The notes: generated by a model from the sequence alone, not told the origin. A stretch of DNA of 64,000 bases from Stutzerimonas kunmingensis (GCF_021432085.1 NZ_CP090366.1:1798001-1862000), one strand, 5' to 3'; counted from the stretch's first letter, positions 52,703-62,227 are shown. Made by a program: numbers and translations.

Positions 52703-53587
52703 ATGTCGCCTCGGGATCTGCTGCTCGCGCTGGTCGTCATCGTCGTCTGGGGCATGAACTTCGTGGTGATCATGGTCGGCCTGCACGACGTGCCGCCGAT
52801 GCTGCTGGGTGCGTTGCGTTTCATGCTGGCGGCCGTGCCGGCGGTGTTCTTCATCAAGCGTCCGCAGGTGCCGTTGCGCTGGATGCTGGCCTATGGGCTG
52901 ACCATCTCGCTCGGGCAGTTCGCCTTTCTGTTCACCGCGATGAAACATGGCATGCCGGCCGGACTGGCCTCGTTGGTGCTGCAGTCGCAAGCGTTCTTCA
53001 CGCTGTTCTTCGCAGCGCTGTTTCTCAGCGAGCGATTGCGCGTAGCCAACTTGCTGGGACTGGTCATCGCGGCCTGCGGTCTGGCGATGATCGGCGCGCA
53101 GACCGGCCTGGGCATGACCCTGGGCGGTTTCGTGCTGACCATCTGCGCGGCGTCGATGTGGGCGCTGGGCAACATTGTCACGCGCAAGGTCGGCAAGGTG
53201 AACCTGGTCGGGCTGGTGGTATGGGGCAGTCTGGTGCCGCCGCTGCCATTCCTGGCGCTGTCGCTATGGCTCGAGGGGCCGGCGGTGATCGAGGCGGCGC
53301 TGCGCGGCATTGGTTGGCAGACGATTCTGGTGCTGGCCTATCTGGCATTCGGCGCGACGATTCTCGGCTATGGCCTGTGGAGTCGCTTGCTGTCGCGTTA
53401 CCCGGCGAGCCAGGTGGCCCCGTTCTCGCTGCTGGTGCCGGTGGTCGGGCTGACGTCAGCCAGCGTGTTGCTGGGCGAGCGGCTGGGGACGCTGCAATTG
53501 GGTGGGGCGTTGCTGGTGATGCTCGGCCTGGGGGTGAATGTTTGCGGTAGCTGGTTGTTCGGTCGGTTGCGTCTGGCCAGGGTCTGA
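52703..53587 (+). CDS. EamA/DMT-family exporter
   Basis: The 294-residue protein has ten hydrophobic helices in two EamA repeats (about residues 5-135 and 145-285), starting with VIVVWGMNFVVIMVGL. It resembles the O-acetylserine/cysteine exporter EamA of E. coli; the substrate is not proven. It stands alone between a YebC-family gene and a small basic protein gene. Confidence 0.88.
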   Translation: MSPRDLLLALVVIVVWGMNFVVIMVGLHDVPPMLLGALRFMLAAVPAVFFIKRPQVPLRWMLAYGLTISLGQFAFLFTAMKHGMPAGLASLVLQSQAFFTLFFAALFLSERLRVANLLGLVIAACGLAMIGAQTGLGMTLGGFVLTICAASMWALGNIVTRKVGKVNLVGLVVWGSLVPPLPFLALSLWLEGPAVIEAALRGIGWQTILVLAYLAFGATILGYGLWSRLLSRYPASQVAPFSLLVPVVGLTSASVLLGERLGTLQLGGALLVMLGLGVNVCGSWLFGRLRLARV

Positions 53588-53625
53588 AACGCCCGGCATC
53601 AGACCGGGCGTCGCAGCGATAAGGC

Positions 53626-53763
53626 TCAATGGGTGGCGGCGTGGGCGCCGAGCAGCGTAGTGCCCGAGCCACTCTTCTTGTCGCGCTTGGCCATCCGTTT
53701 TTCTTGCGCCGTTTTCATCGGCTTTTTCTTGCCGTTCTTCTTTGCGTCCATTCCCTTGCTCAT
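53626..53763 (-). CDS. Small basic Lys-rich protein
   Basis: The 45-residue product is strongly basic in its first 32 residues (MSKGMDAKKNGKKKPMK, then EKRMAKRDKK) and ends in GTTLLGAHAATH. AGAGGTG lies six to eight bases before the ATG at 53763, which argues that the gene is real. Similar short Lys-rich proteins occur in pseudomonads; function unknown, perhaps RNA or ribosome binding. Confidence 0.65.
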   Translation of the reverse strand: MSKGMDAKKNGKKKPMKTAQEKRMAKRDKKSGSGTTLLGAHAATH

Positions 53764-54084
53764 GGTGTTCACCTCTGATTGCTGGCTGGACATGTCCTGA
53801 TGTGCGAAGGCCTGACTGTCGCTGCTGGAGCGAAGCCTGTTTCCGGCCTGTGTCTTCCATGACCGCTGCAGTATGGCACTGCTGGGCTGCATTGCACGTA
53901 CTGCTTTGCTTAGGGTCTGTTCCCGTTTCGTCGCAAGCCGCGTTGCTGCGCCAAATAGCGCAATGGCCGGGCGGCGTTCCGCAGGCGCGGGAAGCAGGTA
54001 ATGGTAGTTCCCTTGCCAAGTCCCGCAACGCCACATGGCGCCATTTGCCGCTGCCGCGCACGAAACGGGAACAACCCCTAGTTA
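53764..54084. other. Intergenic region without a supported gene
   Basis: About 320 bases between the small basic protein and the MOSC gene. It must hold the promoter of the small gene. The open frames here are compositionally unlike proteins and lack ribosome-binding sites. Confidence 0.5.
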
Positions 54085-54798
54085 TCAGTCGAACAGGCTG
54101 TGCTGGTCGCGCTGGGCGCGAATGGCGTCGTAACGCTGGCGGAAGATCGCCCGATAATGCATGGCCAGACGCGACAGCTTCGCCAGTTGCTGCAGGCTGT
54201 CTTCAGTCAGGTTCTGATCGAGAAAGCAGCGCCACAGGTGCGCGACGTTGATCTGTGGGTGCGGGCGCTCGAGCAACTGCAACGTGTCGCCAGGACGCAC
54301 GGTGCCTGGCTCGATGGTCCGGTAGAGCCAGCCGGTGCGGCCGCTCGCCGACAGCTCCCGTGCCAGGCCACGCACACCGTGACGGTTGTCCAGCCTGATG
54401 CAGGGCGAGCGCGGCTGGCTGATCTCGATCAGCGCGGTGCCCCAGCGAAGAAGATCGCCGATGCATACCTGCTCTTCGTCCAGCGCCTGGCTACCTAGGT
54501 TCTCACCGAAGGCGCCGCGACCAAGCCGCGCGCGCAGCGGCGGGAAGCGCTGCGACCAATACTGATAATGCTGGGTCGGGTAGTGGCAGAGGCTGCGATC
54601 CGGCCCGCCATGAAAACGCCGATCGGCGATCCGATCACCCTGCAGGCCATCCAGGCCCAGCCACAGCGGGCCGTCGCTGGCTTGCTTGTCCATGGCGGTG
54701 GCTCTGCGACTATCCGGCAGCGGCGAAAACTGACGGCACAGCAATGGGCCGTCGACGGTCCAGGCTCCGAGCGCGGTGCGTGGCGCCTGCTGGGTCAC
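54085..54798 (-). CDS. MOSC domain protein (YiiM-like)
   Basis: The 237-residue protein resembles E. coli YiiM: FHGGPDRSLCHYP, GAFGENL, the conserved Cys in QPRSPCIRLD, TGWLYRTIEPG and a C-terminal helical (3-alpha) region. MOSC proteins act on molybdenum-cofactor-linked chemistry; YiiM confers detoxification of base analogues such as 6-hydroxylaminopurine. The start is the GTG at 54798, which overlaps the preceding stop as GTGA. The longer open frame to 55128 runs through another gene and is not used. Confidence 0.88.
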   Translation of the reverse strand: MTQQAPRTALGAWTVDGPLLCRQFSPLPDSRRATAMDKQASDGPLWLGLDGLQGDRIADRRFHGGPDRSLCHYPTQHYQYWSQRFPPLRARLGRGAFGENLGSQALDEEQVCIGDLLRWGTALIEISQPRSPCIRLDNRHGVRGLARELSASGRTGWLYRTIEPGTVRPGDTLQLLERPHPQINVAHLWRCFLDQNLTEDSLQQLAKLSRLAMHYRAIFRQRYDAIRAQRDQHSLFD

Positions 54799-54992
54799 GG
54801 CTGCTGTGCTCGGTTGAGCTGCTCCAGTTCGCGGCGGACCATGGCGGTGTATTCCGGTGGGCTGAGCTGATACAGCTCGGTGGCAACCCAGGCCAGCCAG
54901 CGCGAGCCGAGGGCCGCTTGCTGGTCCAGCAGGCGTTGGGCTTCGGCGCGGGCGCGCTCGGCATTGTTCTGATGAAAATCTGCTCGACTCAC
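54795..54992 (-). CDS. Small conserved hypothetical protein upstream of MOSC gene
   Basis: The 65-residue protein has an amphipathic helix (ERARAEAQRLLDQQAALG), then RWLAWVATELYQLSPPEYTA and a second helix REL-EQLNR. It is not a family I can name. The four-base overlap with the MOSC start shows the two are translated together, so it may be a partner of the MOSC protein. Confidence 0.7.
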   Translation of the reverse strand: MSRADFHQNNAERARAEAQRLLDQQAALGSRWLAWVATELYQLSPPEYTAMVRRELEQLNRAQQP

Positions 54993-55099
54993 GAATCGTC
55001 TCCGTCGCCGTACTCGGCGATGAAAGGGGCAGCGATGGTAAACCCGGAACGCTCGCGTTAGGCTCGATGGCTATTCTTTTTGCGCCGCGAGAACGATGC

Positions 55100-56596
55100 A
55101 TGCCGGTGTCCATGAACTTCAAGCACAAAATCTCCCGCCAGCGCCCCTATGGCAAGGCCGAAGCGGGCCTGCGGGCCAGCGATGGCAGCCTCGACGCCGT
55201 GCTGGACCAGCTGGAGAGCGATCGCGGGCGCATCATCAACTCGGCCGCGGTGCGCCGCCTGCAGCAGAAGACGCAGGTGTTTCCGCTGGAGCGCAATGCC
55301 GCGGTGCGCAGCCGCCTCACCCATTCGCTGGAAGTGCAGCAGACCGGCCGCTTCATCGTTCGCACCCTGTACAAGCAGCTCGGCCACCGCGCCGCGGAGT
55401 TCGGCCTGGACGGACTCGAGCCGGCGTTGCAGAGCCTGGTCGAGATGACCTGCCTGATGCACGATATCGGCAATCCGCCGTTCGGCCATTTCGGCGAGTA
55501 CGCCATCGGCGAGTGGTTCGAGCGCAATCTCGACGCGCTGTTCACGGCCGCCGTGACGCCGGGGCAGGGCGATGCCGAGCTGCGCAAACGGATGCTGGTC
55601 GATCTCAAGCACTTCGAAGGCAATGCCCAGGCGGTTCGCCTGGTGGTCTCGCTGCAACGCCTCAACCTGACCTATACGCAGACCGCCGGACTGCTCAAGT
55701 ACGTCCGTCCGGCCTATCAGGCCAAGCCCGCGAAGGGCACCCCAGGCGCCTACCTGCTGAAGAAGCCCGGCTTCTATCTGTCCGAGGAACCCTTCGTGCG
55801 TGCGCTGCAGGCGGCGCTCGATCTGCAGCCGTGCACGCGTCACCCGCTGGCCTACGTGATGGAGGCCGCCGACGACATCGCCTATTGCCTTGCCGACATC
55901 GAGGATTCGGTGGAGAAGGGCATCTTCAGCATCGAACAGCTGGCGCAGCTGCTGCTCGCCAAGTTCGCGCTGCATGGTTCGGTCGATGCCCCGGTGCCGG
56001 GTCCGGAGCGCAGTTTCCGGGGCATGGTCAACTATGCGCTGGAACGCGCACAGAAGGAGCCGATCAACAAGGCCGGCGAGTTCTTCATCTGGCTGCGGGT
56101 GAACATGATCCACCCGCTGGTGCAGCACGCTGCGCGGCAGTTCATCGACAACATCGACGCGGTTTATCACGGCACCCTGGATCGCGCGTTGCTGGAGGAC
56201 GACAGCCTGCCCAACGCCATCGTGCAGACCTTCAAGGATGTCGCGATGGAGCACGTGTTCTGCCACCGCGAGGTGGAAACGTTGCAACTGCAGGGCTATC
56301 GCATTCTCCAGGGCCTGCTCGACTTCTATGCGCCGCTGCTGCGCGTGCCGGCCACCGTGTTCGATGCACTCAGCCTCGGCACCTGCCGCAGCGAACCTCA
56401 CCTGCAGATGCTGGCTCGACGCCTGCCCAACCAGCTGATCAAGGCCTACCACGAAGCGCTCAAGGAGCATGCTGAGCAATCGGCGGATTGGCCTCTGTGG
56501 GAGTTCTACTACCGCAACCGGATGCTGCAGGACTACATCAGCGGCATGACCGACCAACTGGCTCAGGACGAGTATCGGGCCCTTTCCGCCCTCTGA
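55100..56596 (+). CDS. dgt: Deoxyguanosinetriphosphate triphosphohydrolase (dGTPase)
   Basis: Dgt hydrolyses dGTP to deoxyguanosine and triphosphate. The 498-residue product has the HD-domain metal ligands in RLTHSLEVQQTGR and CLMHDIGNPPFGHFGE, and EAADDIAYCLADIED further on. Length is close to E. coli Dgt (505). ATG 55100 was chosen; 55112 and an upstream frame opening at 55067 are alternatives. dGTPases can restrict phage by dNTP depletion, which is of note beside the HAM1-SIR2 pair 5 kb away, but no operon link exists. Confidence 0.92.
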   Translation: MPVSMNFKHKISRQRPYGKAEAGLRASDGSLDAVLDQLESDRGRIINSAAVRRLQQKTQVFPLERNAAVRSRLTHSLEVQQTGRFIVRTLYKQLGHRAAEFGLDGLEPALQSLVEMTCLMHDIGNPPFGHFGEYAIGEWFERNLDALFTAAVTPGQGDAELRKRMLVDLKHFEGNAQAVRLVVSLQRLNLTYTQTAGLLKYVRPAYQAKPAKGTPGAYLLKKPGFYLSEEPFVRALQAALDLQPCTRHPLAYVMEAADDIAYCLADIEDSVEKGIFSIEQLAQLLLAKFALHGSVDAPVPGPERSFRGMVNYALERAQKEPINKAGEFFIWLRVNMIHPLVQHAARQFIDNIDAVYHGTLDRALLEDDSLPNAIVQTFKDVAMEHVFCHREVETLQLQGYRILQGLLDFYAPLLRVPATVFDALSLGTCRSEPHLQMLARRLPNQLIKAYHEALKEHAEQSADWPLWEFYYRNRMLQDYISGMTDQLAQDEYRALSAL

Positions 56597-56876
56597 GGGT
56601 GCGCTGCACCAGAACTGCCGCTGTGCTTGGTACGCGCCTTGCTTTTGCTTGGTGCAGCAGTCGTCGTGCGGGCCCCGCAATGGCGCATGACGGATTTCCG
56701 GTAGTTTCCTTAACCTGTTGATATCAAAGGTTTCATGGCGCTTCAGCGTCTCGCTGCAAGCAAGCTCCGGCTGCAGGTGACGGTGGCCCGACATGACGCG
56801 TTGATGCATCTCGGTGCATGCGTCTGGCGGAGGTAACCGTTTTGGTGCGATTTATCCGCTGAGGCTGTAGTGACCC

Positions 56877-58085
56877 ATGGAAAACCTCAACAGCGCCGTG
56901 GAAACCCTGGTCCACGGTTCGAATACCCTGTTCATCCTGATGGGCGCGGTGATGGTGCTGGCCATGCACGCCGGCTTCGCCTTTCTCGAAGTCGGTACGG
57001 TACGTCTGAAGAATCAGGTCAACGCGTTATCGAAGATCATCACCGACTTCGCAGTGTCGACCCTGGCGTATTTCTTCATCGGCTACTGGGTCGCCTATGG
57101 CGTGACCTTCATGCAGCCGGCCGGCCAGCTGGTGGTGGACCACGGCTACGCGCTGGTGAAGTTCTTCTTCCTGCTGACCTTCGCCGCGGCCATTCCGGCG
57201 ATCATCTCCGGCGGTATCGCCGAGCGCGCGCGGTTCGGCCCGCAGCTGTGCGCCACACTGCTGATCGTCGCGTTCGTCTATCCGTTCTTCGAGGGCCTTA
57301 TCTGGAACGGCAATTTCGGCTTCCAGGGCTGGCTCGAGCACCAGTTCGGTGCATCCTTCCATGACTTCGCCGGCTCCGTGGTGGTGCACGCCATGGGCGG
57401 CTGGCTGGCGTTCGGCGCGGTAGTGCTGCTGGGGCGGCGCAACGGTCGCTACCGGGATGGCAGGCTGGTGGCCTTCGCGCCGTCGAACATTCCTTTCCTC
57501 GCTTTGGGATCGTGGATTCTCATCGTCGGCTGGTTCGGCTTCAACGTCATGAGCGCGCAGACCATCGAGGGTATCAGCGGGCTGGTTGCGGTGAATTCGT
57601 TGATGGCGATGGTTGGGGGCACTGCAGCGGCATGGCTCGCCGGGCGCAACGACCCGGGCTTCCTGCACAACGGCCCGCTGGCTGGCCTGGTGGCGGTCTG
57701 TGCCGGCTCCGATCTGATGCATCCGGTCGGCGCACTGGCTACTGGTGTGATCGCCGGCGCACTGTTCGTCTGGACGTTCACTGCTACGCAGAATCGCTGG
57801 AAGATCGATGATGTGCTGGGTGTCTGGCCACTGCACGGCCTGTGCGGGATCTGGGGCGGGGTGGCCTGCGGCATCTTCGGCCAGTCCGCGCTGGGCGGTC
57901 TGGGCGGCGTGAGCCTGATCAGTCAGGTGATCGGCAGCGGCATGGGCATGCTGGTGGCGCTGCTCGGCGGCTTCGGCGTCTACGGCCTGCTCAAGCTGAC
58001 CACCGGTATTCGCCTGAGCCAGGAGGAAGAGTTCAACGGCGCGGATCTTTCCATCCACCGGATCGGCGCGCTCAGCCAGGATTGA
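56877..58085 (+). CDS. amt: Ammonium transporter (Amt family)
   Basis: The 402-residue membrane protein has eleven hydrophobic segments and Amt signatures DFAGSVVVHAMGG (first pore His) and WPLHGLCGIWGG (second pore His). No glnK gene sits beside it, unlike the usual glnK-amtB pair, and there is no long cleavable signal peptide. It may be a second Amt copy. Nitrogen control through PII and GlnD (2046-4748) is expected from the family. Confidence 0.92.
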   Translation: MENLNSAVETLVHGSNTLFILMGAVMVLAMHAGFAFLEVGTVRLKNQVNALSKIITDFAVSTLAYFFIGYWVAYGVTFMQPAGQLVVDHGYALVKFFFLLTFAAAIPAIISGGIAERARFGPQLCATLLIVAFVYPFFEGLIWNGNFGFQGWLEHQFGASFHDFAGSVVVHAMGGWLAFGAVVLLGRRNGRYRDGRLVAFAPSNIPFLALGSWILIVGWFGFNVMSAQTIEGISGLVAVNSLMAMVGGTAAAWLAGRNDPGFLHNGPLAGLVAVCAGSDLMHPVGALATGVIAGALFVWTFTATQNRWKIDDVLGVWPLHGLCGIWGGVACGIFGQSALGGLGGVSLISQVIGSGMGMLVALLGGFGVYGLLKLTTGIRLSQEEEFNGADLSIHRIGALSQD

Positions 58086-58119
58086 GCCGCTTGCTTATGT
58101 CCGGTTGTCGCAGTCGCGC

Positions 58120-59052
58120 TCAGTAGCCGCGGCTGCGCTCCACCAGATCATGCAGCGGCTCGCCGTCACGCAGCGCTTGCAGGTTAACGGCGACGATCCG
58201 GGCCGCGCTGCGCATGTCCGTTGCGGCTGCGATGTGGGGCAGCACGGTCACCTGTGGATGCTTCCAGAACGGATGCTCTGCCGGCAGCGGCTCGCTGCGA
58301 AACACGTCGAGCACCGCATGGCCGACCTGGCCACATTCGAGCGCCTGCAGCAGATCAGCCTCGACCAGGTGCCCGCCCCGTGCGAGGTTGACCAGCCCGG
58401 CGCCGGGGCGCAGAGCTTCGAAGAAACGCCGGTCCAGCAGATCGCCAGTCTGTGGCGTCAGTGGCAGCAGGTTGATGACGATGTCGCTGCATGCCAGCAG
58501 CGGCCAGAGGGCATCCATGCCGTGCTCCAGCGCGACGCCCTCGGCAGCGCCGCTGCGAAGCTTCCAGCCGGTCACGCGGTAGCCCTGGGTGACCAAGCGC
58601 TGGGCACATGTCCGGCCCATCTGGCCCATGCCCAGCAGCGTCACCTGGATTTCGTCAGCCCGCCGCTGCGGCAGTTGCCGCCAATCGCAGGCGTGCTGCT
58701 GCCGGGCGTAATCGTAGAAACCCCGATGCAGCGAGAGCGTCGCCCACAACGCGGTTTCGGCCATGGCCGCGCTCATGGTCGGGTCGACCATGCGTGCCAC
58801 CGGCACGTCCGGCAGGCTCGGGTCGCTGAGCAGGCGGTCCACGCCGGCCCAGAGCGACTGGATCAGCCGCAGGTTTGGCAAGCCTTGCAGCAATCCCGCG
58901 GGTGGGTTCGCGACCACCGCCGCGGTGATCAGTCCCGCGTTCTCCGCCGTCGCGGACAGGTGCCAGCGGGCTTGCGGCAAGGCGCGCTGCAGCTCTGCGA
59001 GCCAGGCGTCGCGCTCGTTATCGTCGAAGCTGCCGCAGAGCAGGATGTCCAT
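58120..59052 (-). CDS. ghrA: Glyoxylate/hydroxypyruvate reductase A-like D-2-hydroxyacid dehydrogenase
   Basis: The 310-residue protein has the NAD(P)-binding LLGMGQMGRTCAQRL, SDIVINLLPLTPQT, the catalytic Arg in NLARGGHLVE, Glu in FRSEPLP and His in LPHIAAAT. It most resembles GhrA, which reduces glyoxylate and hydroxypyruvate. The start is ATG 59052, with GAGGA eight bases upstream, rather than ATG 59067. Confidence 0.85.
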   Translation of the reverse strand: MDILLCGSFDDNERDAWLAELQRALPQARWHLSATAENAGLITAAVVANPPAGLLQGLPNLRLIQSLWAGVDRLLSDPSLPDVPVARMVDPTMSAAMAETALWATLSLHRGFYDYARQQHACDWRQLPQRRADEIQVTLLGMGQMGRTCAQRLVTQGYRVTGWKLRSGAAEGVALEHGMDALWPLLACSDIVINLLPLTPQTGDLLDRRFFEALRPGAGLVNLARGGHLVEADLLQALECGQVGHAVLDVFRSEPLPAEHPFWKHPQVTVLPHIAAATDMRSAARIVAVNLQALRDGEPLHDLVERSRGY

Positions 59053-59169
59053 GCAGTCATTCCTCATCGGTCCAGGCGGAACTGTAGTCAGCCGCAGAGT
59101 CTCTGAATAGGCAAGTAGCGGAACGCGCGACGCGCCTTTCAGCCTGTTGACGAGCCTAAGGAGAACATC

Positions 59170-59406
59170 ATGGAACTACCCAACAAAGACCTCGGTACTC
59201 TGTTCGAGCAGCTGGGGCTGGCGTCAGACCCGGCGAGTATCGATGCATTCATCGGCAAGCATGGGCACCTGCCGGAAGACGTTCGGCTGGCCGATGCGCC
59301 GGTCTGGAACGAGTCGCAGCGCGCGTTGCTGCGCGATGAGTGGATCGAGGATGCGGAGTGGGCGCCGATTGTCGACGAGCTGAATGTGCGCATGCACGAG
59401 CATTGA
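59170..59406 (+). CDS. DUF2789 family protein
   Basis: This 78-residue acidic protein has the DUF2789 pattern: MELPNKDLGTLFEQLGLAS, IDAFIGKHG and a C-terminal ALLRDEWIEDAEWAP. Members are small cytosolic proteins of unknown function, common in gammaproteobacteria. AAGGAGA precedes the ATG. Confidence 0.82.
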   Translation: MELPNKDLGTLFEQLGLASDPASIDAFIGKHGHLPEDVRLADAPVWNESQRALLRDEWIEDAEWAPIVDELNVRMHEH

Positions 59407-59462
59407 TCACCAGCGCGAGCTGCCGCAATCGCTGCAGCTCGCCTGTCGCCCCTCGAGGCAGA

Positions 59463-59858
59463 TCAGTCCAGCAGATCGGCTGGTACGTTGCCGCCATTCT
59501 CGGCCAGTTTGTTCAGCACCGCCTTGTGCAACCATATGTTCATCTGCGCCGAATCCCCCATCTTGTCAGCCGGGCAACCCAGCTCGGTAGCCAGTTCCTT
59601 GCGCGCGGTGAGGCTGCTGTCCAGGCTGAGCAACTTCAGCAGGTCGACGATGGACGTGCGCCAGTTGAGTTTCTCCGGGTGATTCTGCGCCATGCCGTCG
59701 AGCTTGGCCGCGACGTCCACCTGGTCCACTGCAGGGCCCGTGGGGGCGCCGGCACCGCCTGTGGAGGCCTCAGGTGGTGTGGTGGGCGCTGTGCTGTCGG
59801 GTGCGGCATGTGCCTGGCCGAGGCCGATCTTTTCCAGTATCGAGTTGAACAAGCCCAT
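59463..59858 (-). CDS. DUF3597 family protein (first paralogue)
   Basis: The 131-residue protein starts MGLFNSILEKIGLG, has an Ala/Pro/Thr-rich linker (about 18-45) and a C-terminal helical domain with LNWRTSIVDLLKLLSLDSSL and MNIWLHKAVLNKLAENGG. DUF3597 domains are LysM- or SH3-associated in some proteins; function unknown. GGAGA precedes the ATG. A paralogue at 62268 shares the whole C-terminal domain. Confidence 0.85.
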   Translation of the reverse strand: MGLFNSILEKIGLGQAHAAPDSTAPTTPPEASTGGAGAPTGPAVDQVDVAAKLDGMAQNHPEKLNWRTSIVDLLKLLSLDSSLTARKELATELGCPADKMGDSAQMNIWLHKAVLNKLAENGGNVPADLLD

Positions 59859-60234
59859 GGGGATCTCCTGTCTGCGTGAATGATGAGCCGTGGCTCGCAG
59901 ATTAGGACCGCACGTGTATCGATTCGTCGCGTCCGTATTGAAGGCGAGTGGCGTGGGGAAATTGGGCTTTTGGGCGCCCTGGGTGGACCCATGTCATTCA
60001 TCGTCTTGCCCAGTCGATTCCCGGCATCGCTCGTGCTGCAACAGGTGCATGTCGAGTGGCCTGTTTGGCAAGTTCAGTTGGTCAATTTCGGCGCCCATGG
60101 CCCCGATACAGCGTTGCTGCTCCTTGCCATAGCCCCGCTATGACTCGTCGCAGGGAGCCCTGATCATCCGAACTTGCCTCAACCAACTCACCAAACAGTC
60201 CACTAGAATGCCGCTTTTGTTTCAGGAACCGATC
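59859..60234. other. Intergenic region without a supported gene
   Basis: About 375 bases between divergent DUF3597 and inositol phosphatase-family genes. Both promoters should lie here. Several open frames exist on the plus strand (59880-60163), but none has a good ribosome-binding site or recognisable sequence. Confidence 0.5.
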
Positions 60235-61053
60235 ATGAGCGAGTCGACCCAGCAAGACCTCGATATCGATGCCCGCTACGCCTGTGCCAAGAGCCTCGCG
60301 CTGGAAGCCGCGCAGCTCGGCATGGATTTCTATCGGCAACGCGAGACGCTGGATGTCGAGCACAAGGGCAACGACCGGCAGGATGTGGTCAGCATCGCCG
60401 ACAAAAACATCGAAGACTTCATTCGCGCACGCCTGGCCGAGCGCTTCCCGCAGGACGGCTTTCTCGGCGAGGAAAGCGGCTCGGCCGACCTCAAGGCCCG
60501 CTGTGTGTGGGTGATCGATCCCATCGACGGCACTGCCTGTTTCGTCAACGGTCTGCACAACTGGTGCGTTTCCATCGGGCTGCTGATCGACGGGGAACCC
60601 CACATCGGCGCGATCGCCGACCCCAACCATGACGAACTCTTCCATGGCTGTCTCGGCCGCGGCGCCTATGTCAACGAGACACCCATCACGGCCAGCGCCG
60701 CCAGCCATGTGCGTGATGGCCTGACCGGCGCGGGCACCTTTCATCCGCGCGGCAAGGAGCATTTCATTCCGTTTCTGGAAAAGCTGCTGGCCGAAGGCGG
60801 CATGTTCATCCGCAATGGCTCCGGCGCGCTGATGACGGCTTACGTCGCCGCAGGGCGATTGATCGGTTACTACGAGACCGAACTCAAGAGCTGGGATTGC
60901 CTGGCCGGGCTGGTGCTGGTGGCCGAGGCGGGCGGGCTGCGCAACGATTTCTTCCGCAACGATGGGCTGCTCAGGGGTAACCCCTATCTGGTGGCGGCGC
61001 CCGGCGTGTATCGACAGCTGGCCGAGCTGATCGGCCCTTCGCTGGATGGCTGA
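60235..61053 (+). CDS. Inositol monophosphatase family protein
   Basis: The 272-residue protein has the metal-binding motifs of the FIG superfamily: GEESGS (about residues 80-85), WVIDPIDGTACFVNG (about 93-107) and the C-terminal SWDCLAGLVLVAEAGG. It could act on inositol phosphate, histidinol phosphate or PAP-like substrates. The start is ATG 60235 with AGGA eight bases upstream. No operon partner points to a pathway. Confidence 0.87.
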   Translation: MSESTQQDLDIDARYACAKSLALEAAQLGMDFYRQRETLDVEHKGNDRQDVVSIADKNIEDFIRARLAERFPQDGFLGEESGSADLKARCVWVIDPIDGTACFVNGLHNWCVSIGLLIDGEPHIGAIADPNHDELFHGCLGRGAYVNETPITASAASHVRDGLTGAGTFHPRGKEHFIPFLEKLLAEGGMFIRNGSGALMTAYVAAGRLIGYYETELKSWDCLAGLVLVAEAGGLRNDFFRNDGLLRGNPYLVAAPGVYRQLAELIGPSLDG

Positions 61054-61241
61054 GGCGTTGCGCGTTCGTCAGTCGACCGTGTACTGCCAGGCCCGAGTCG
61101 GGCAGCCTGTGCTATACCGTTCTGACGCGCTGGGGCCGGCGAAACGGCCCTGTTCATCAGGGGGGAAACAATCGGCGGCCCATCAGCCTGAGCCAACCTG
61201 CGTGATCTGATGGCTGCCCGCATAGAAGCGAGGTAACGATC

Positions 61242-61502
61242 ATGACCATGATGCAATGCACCCACCGCGACCACCTCATCACCGCCGAGGTGATGGAATA
61301 TCCCGGCACTCCGACACCCTGGGCTGGCGGTTGCCGGATTACCGATCCCGCCGGGCACGTGACTCGCCGTATGCCGCTACCGCTCGAGCATGCGTTCATG
61401 GACGAGCTGGAAAAGGCCCAGCGACTGTCCATCGCCCATGGCAAGTGGCTGGTCGATCAGCATCTCGATCACGGCCGCGAGCTGTTCCAGAAGGCCGCCT
61501 AG
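61242..61502 (+). CDS. Hypothetical protein, 86 residues
   Basis: I do not recognise the family. The protein has two His/Cys residues near the start (MQCTHRDH), a central PWAGGCRITDPAGHVTRR and a helical C-terminal half (LEHAFMDELEKAQRLSIAHG). GAGGTAA precedes the ATG with good spacing, which supports translation. ATG 61248 is an alternative. Confidence 0.65.
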   Translation: MTMMQCTHRDHLITAEVMEYPGTPTPWAGGCRITDPAGHVTRRMPLPLEHAFMDELEKAQRLSIAHGKWLVDQHLDHGRELFQKAA

Positions 61503-61813
61503 CACTGCTCGAAGCGTCTTTTCATGCGTCGGATGTCCATCGTCCGACGCATGCCTTGAGCGCGCCGAGTGAGCGTGCGGTTCTTCGTTCCTGCACACAC
61601 AATTCGCTTCGCAGTTGCCAGCGCACGAATCTGTACCGTTTGCGGCAGGAACGCCGGCGAACCGGCTAAGTTTCGGATAGCAAAGCGAAAAGTGCTGACG
61701 GGCAGGACTGCGTCGGCGGCATTTTGCCCGTTGCTTAATAAGTGAAACGGTGGCATAGCTATCACCAAGCCACCGGAAACGGTGGTGCTCATAAGCGGAA
61801 GTAAGGACGACTT
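61503..61813. other. Intergenic region upstream of the second HPF-like gene
   Basis: About 310 bases with no supported gene. CGTCGGATG...CATCGTCCGACG pairing near 61528-61550 may terminate the preceding gene. The promoter of the HPF-like gene must lie in the second half; I see no clear -35/-10 pair. Confidence 0.45.
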
Positions 61814-62227
61814 ATGCAAATCCAGGTTCACAGCGATAACCACATCGAAGGCAGTGCCCGTCTGGCTGATTGGGTCAGTGCCAGTGTCGCAAGCAGGCTG
61901 GACCGGTTCGACGACGAGCTGACGCGCGTCGTCGTGCACCTCAACGACGAAAACGGTGACAAGGCCGGCGCCCATGACAAGCGCTGCCAGATCGAAGCGC
62001 GGCCGAAGGGGCTGCAGCCGATCTCCGTCACCCACAAGGCCGAATCGCTGGAGTTGGCGATCGACGGCGCGGTGGACAAGCTGAACAATGCGCTCGCTCA
62101 CCAGTTCGGCAAGTTGCGTAGCAAGCGCTCCGGAGCCCAGCCGCAGATGATCGATGGCGCGGTGGCCGAGCGTGACGCGCTCTTGGAGGAAGACTTCCTC
62201 GCGGACGAGCAGGTCCGCAATTCATAA
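61814..62227 (+). CDS. HPF/RaiA-family ribosome-associated protein (second paralogue)
   Basis: The 137-residue protein aligns over its first 100 residues with the protein encoded at 33133-33447 (FDDELTRVVVHLNDEN, HDKRCQIEARPKG, THKAESLELAIDGA). It has an extra acidic C-terminal tail (about 105-137). It probably binds idle 30S subunits or modulates their dimerisation. It converges on a DUF3597 gene, with a strong hairpin between. Confidence 0.85.
   Translation: MQIQVHSDNHIEGSARLADWVSASVASRLDRFDDELTRVVVHLNDENGDKAGAHDKRCQIEARPKGLQPISVTHKAESLELAIDGAVDKLNNALAHQFGKLRSKRSGAQPQMIDGAVAERDALLEEDFLADEQVRNS

Noticed and set aside
54799..55128. Upstream extension of the MOSC frame
   Set aside because: It overlaps the 65-residue gene in another frame. 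The GTGA overlap gives a better start at 54798.
55100..56596. dgt as part of the HAM1-SIR2 defence system
   Set aside because: It is on the other strand and about 5 kb away with many unrelated genes between; dGTPase is also a normal housekeeping enzyme in pseudomonads.
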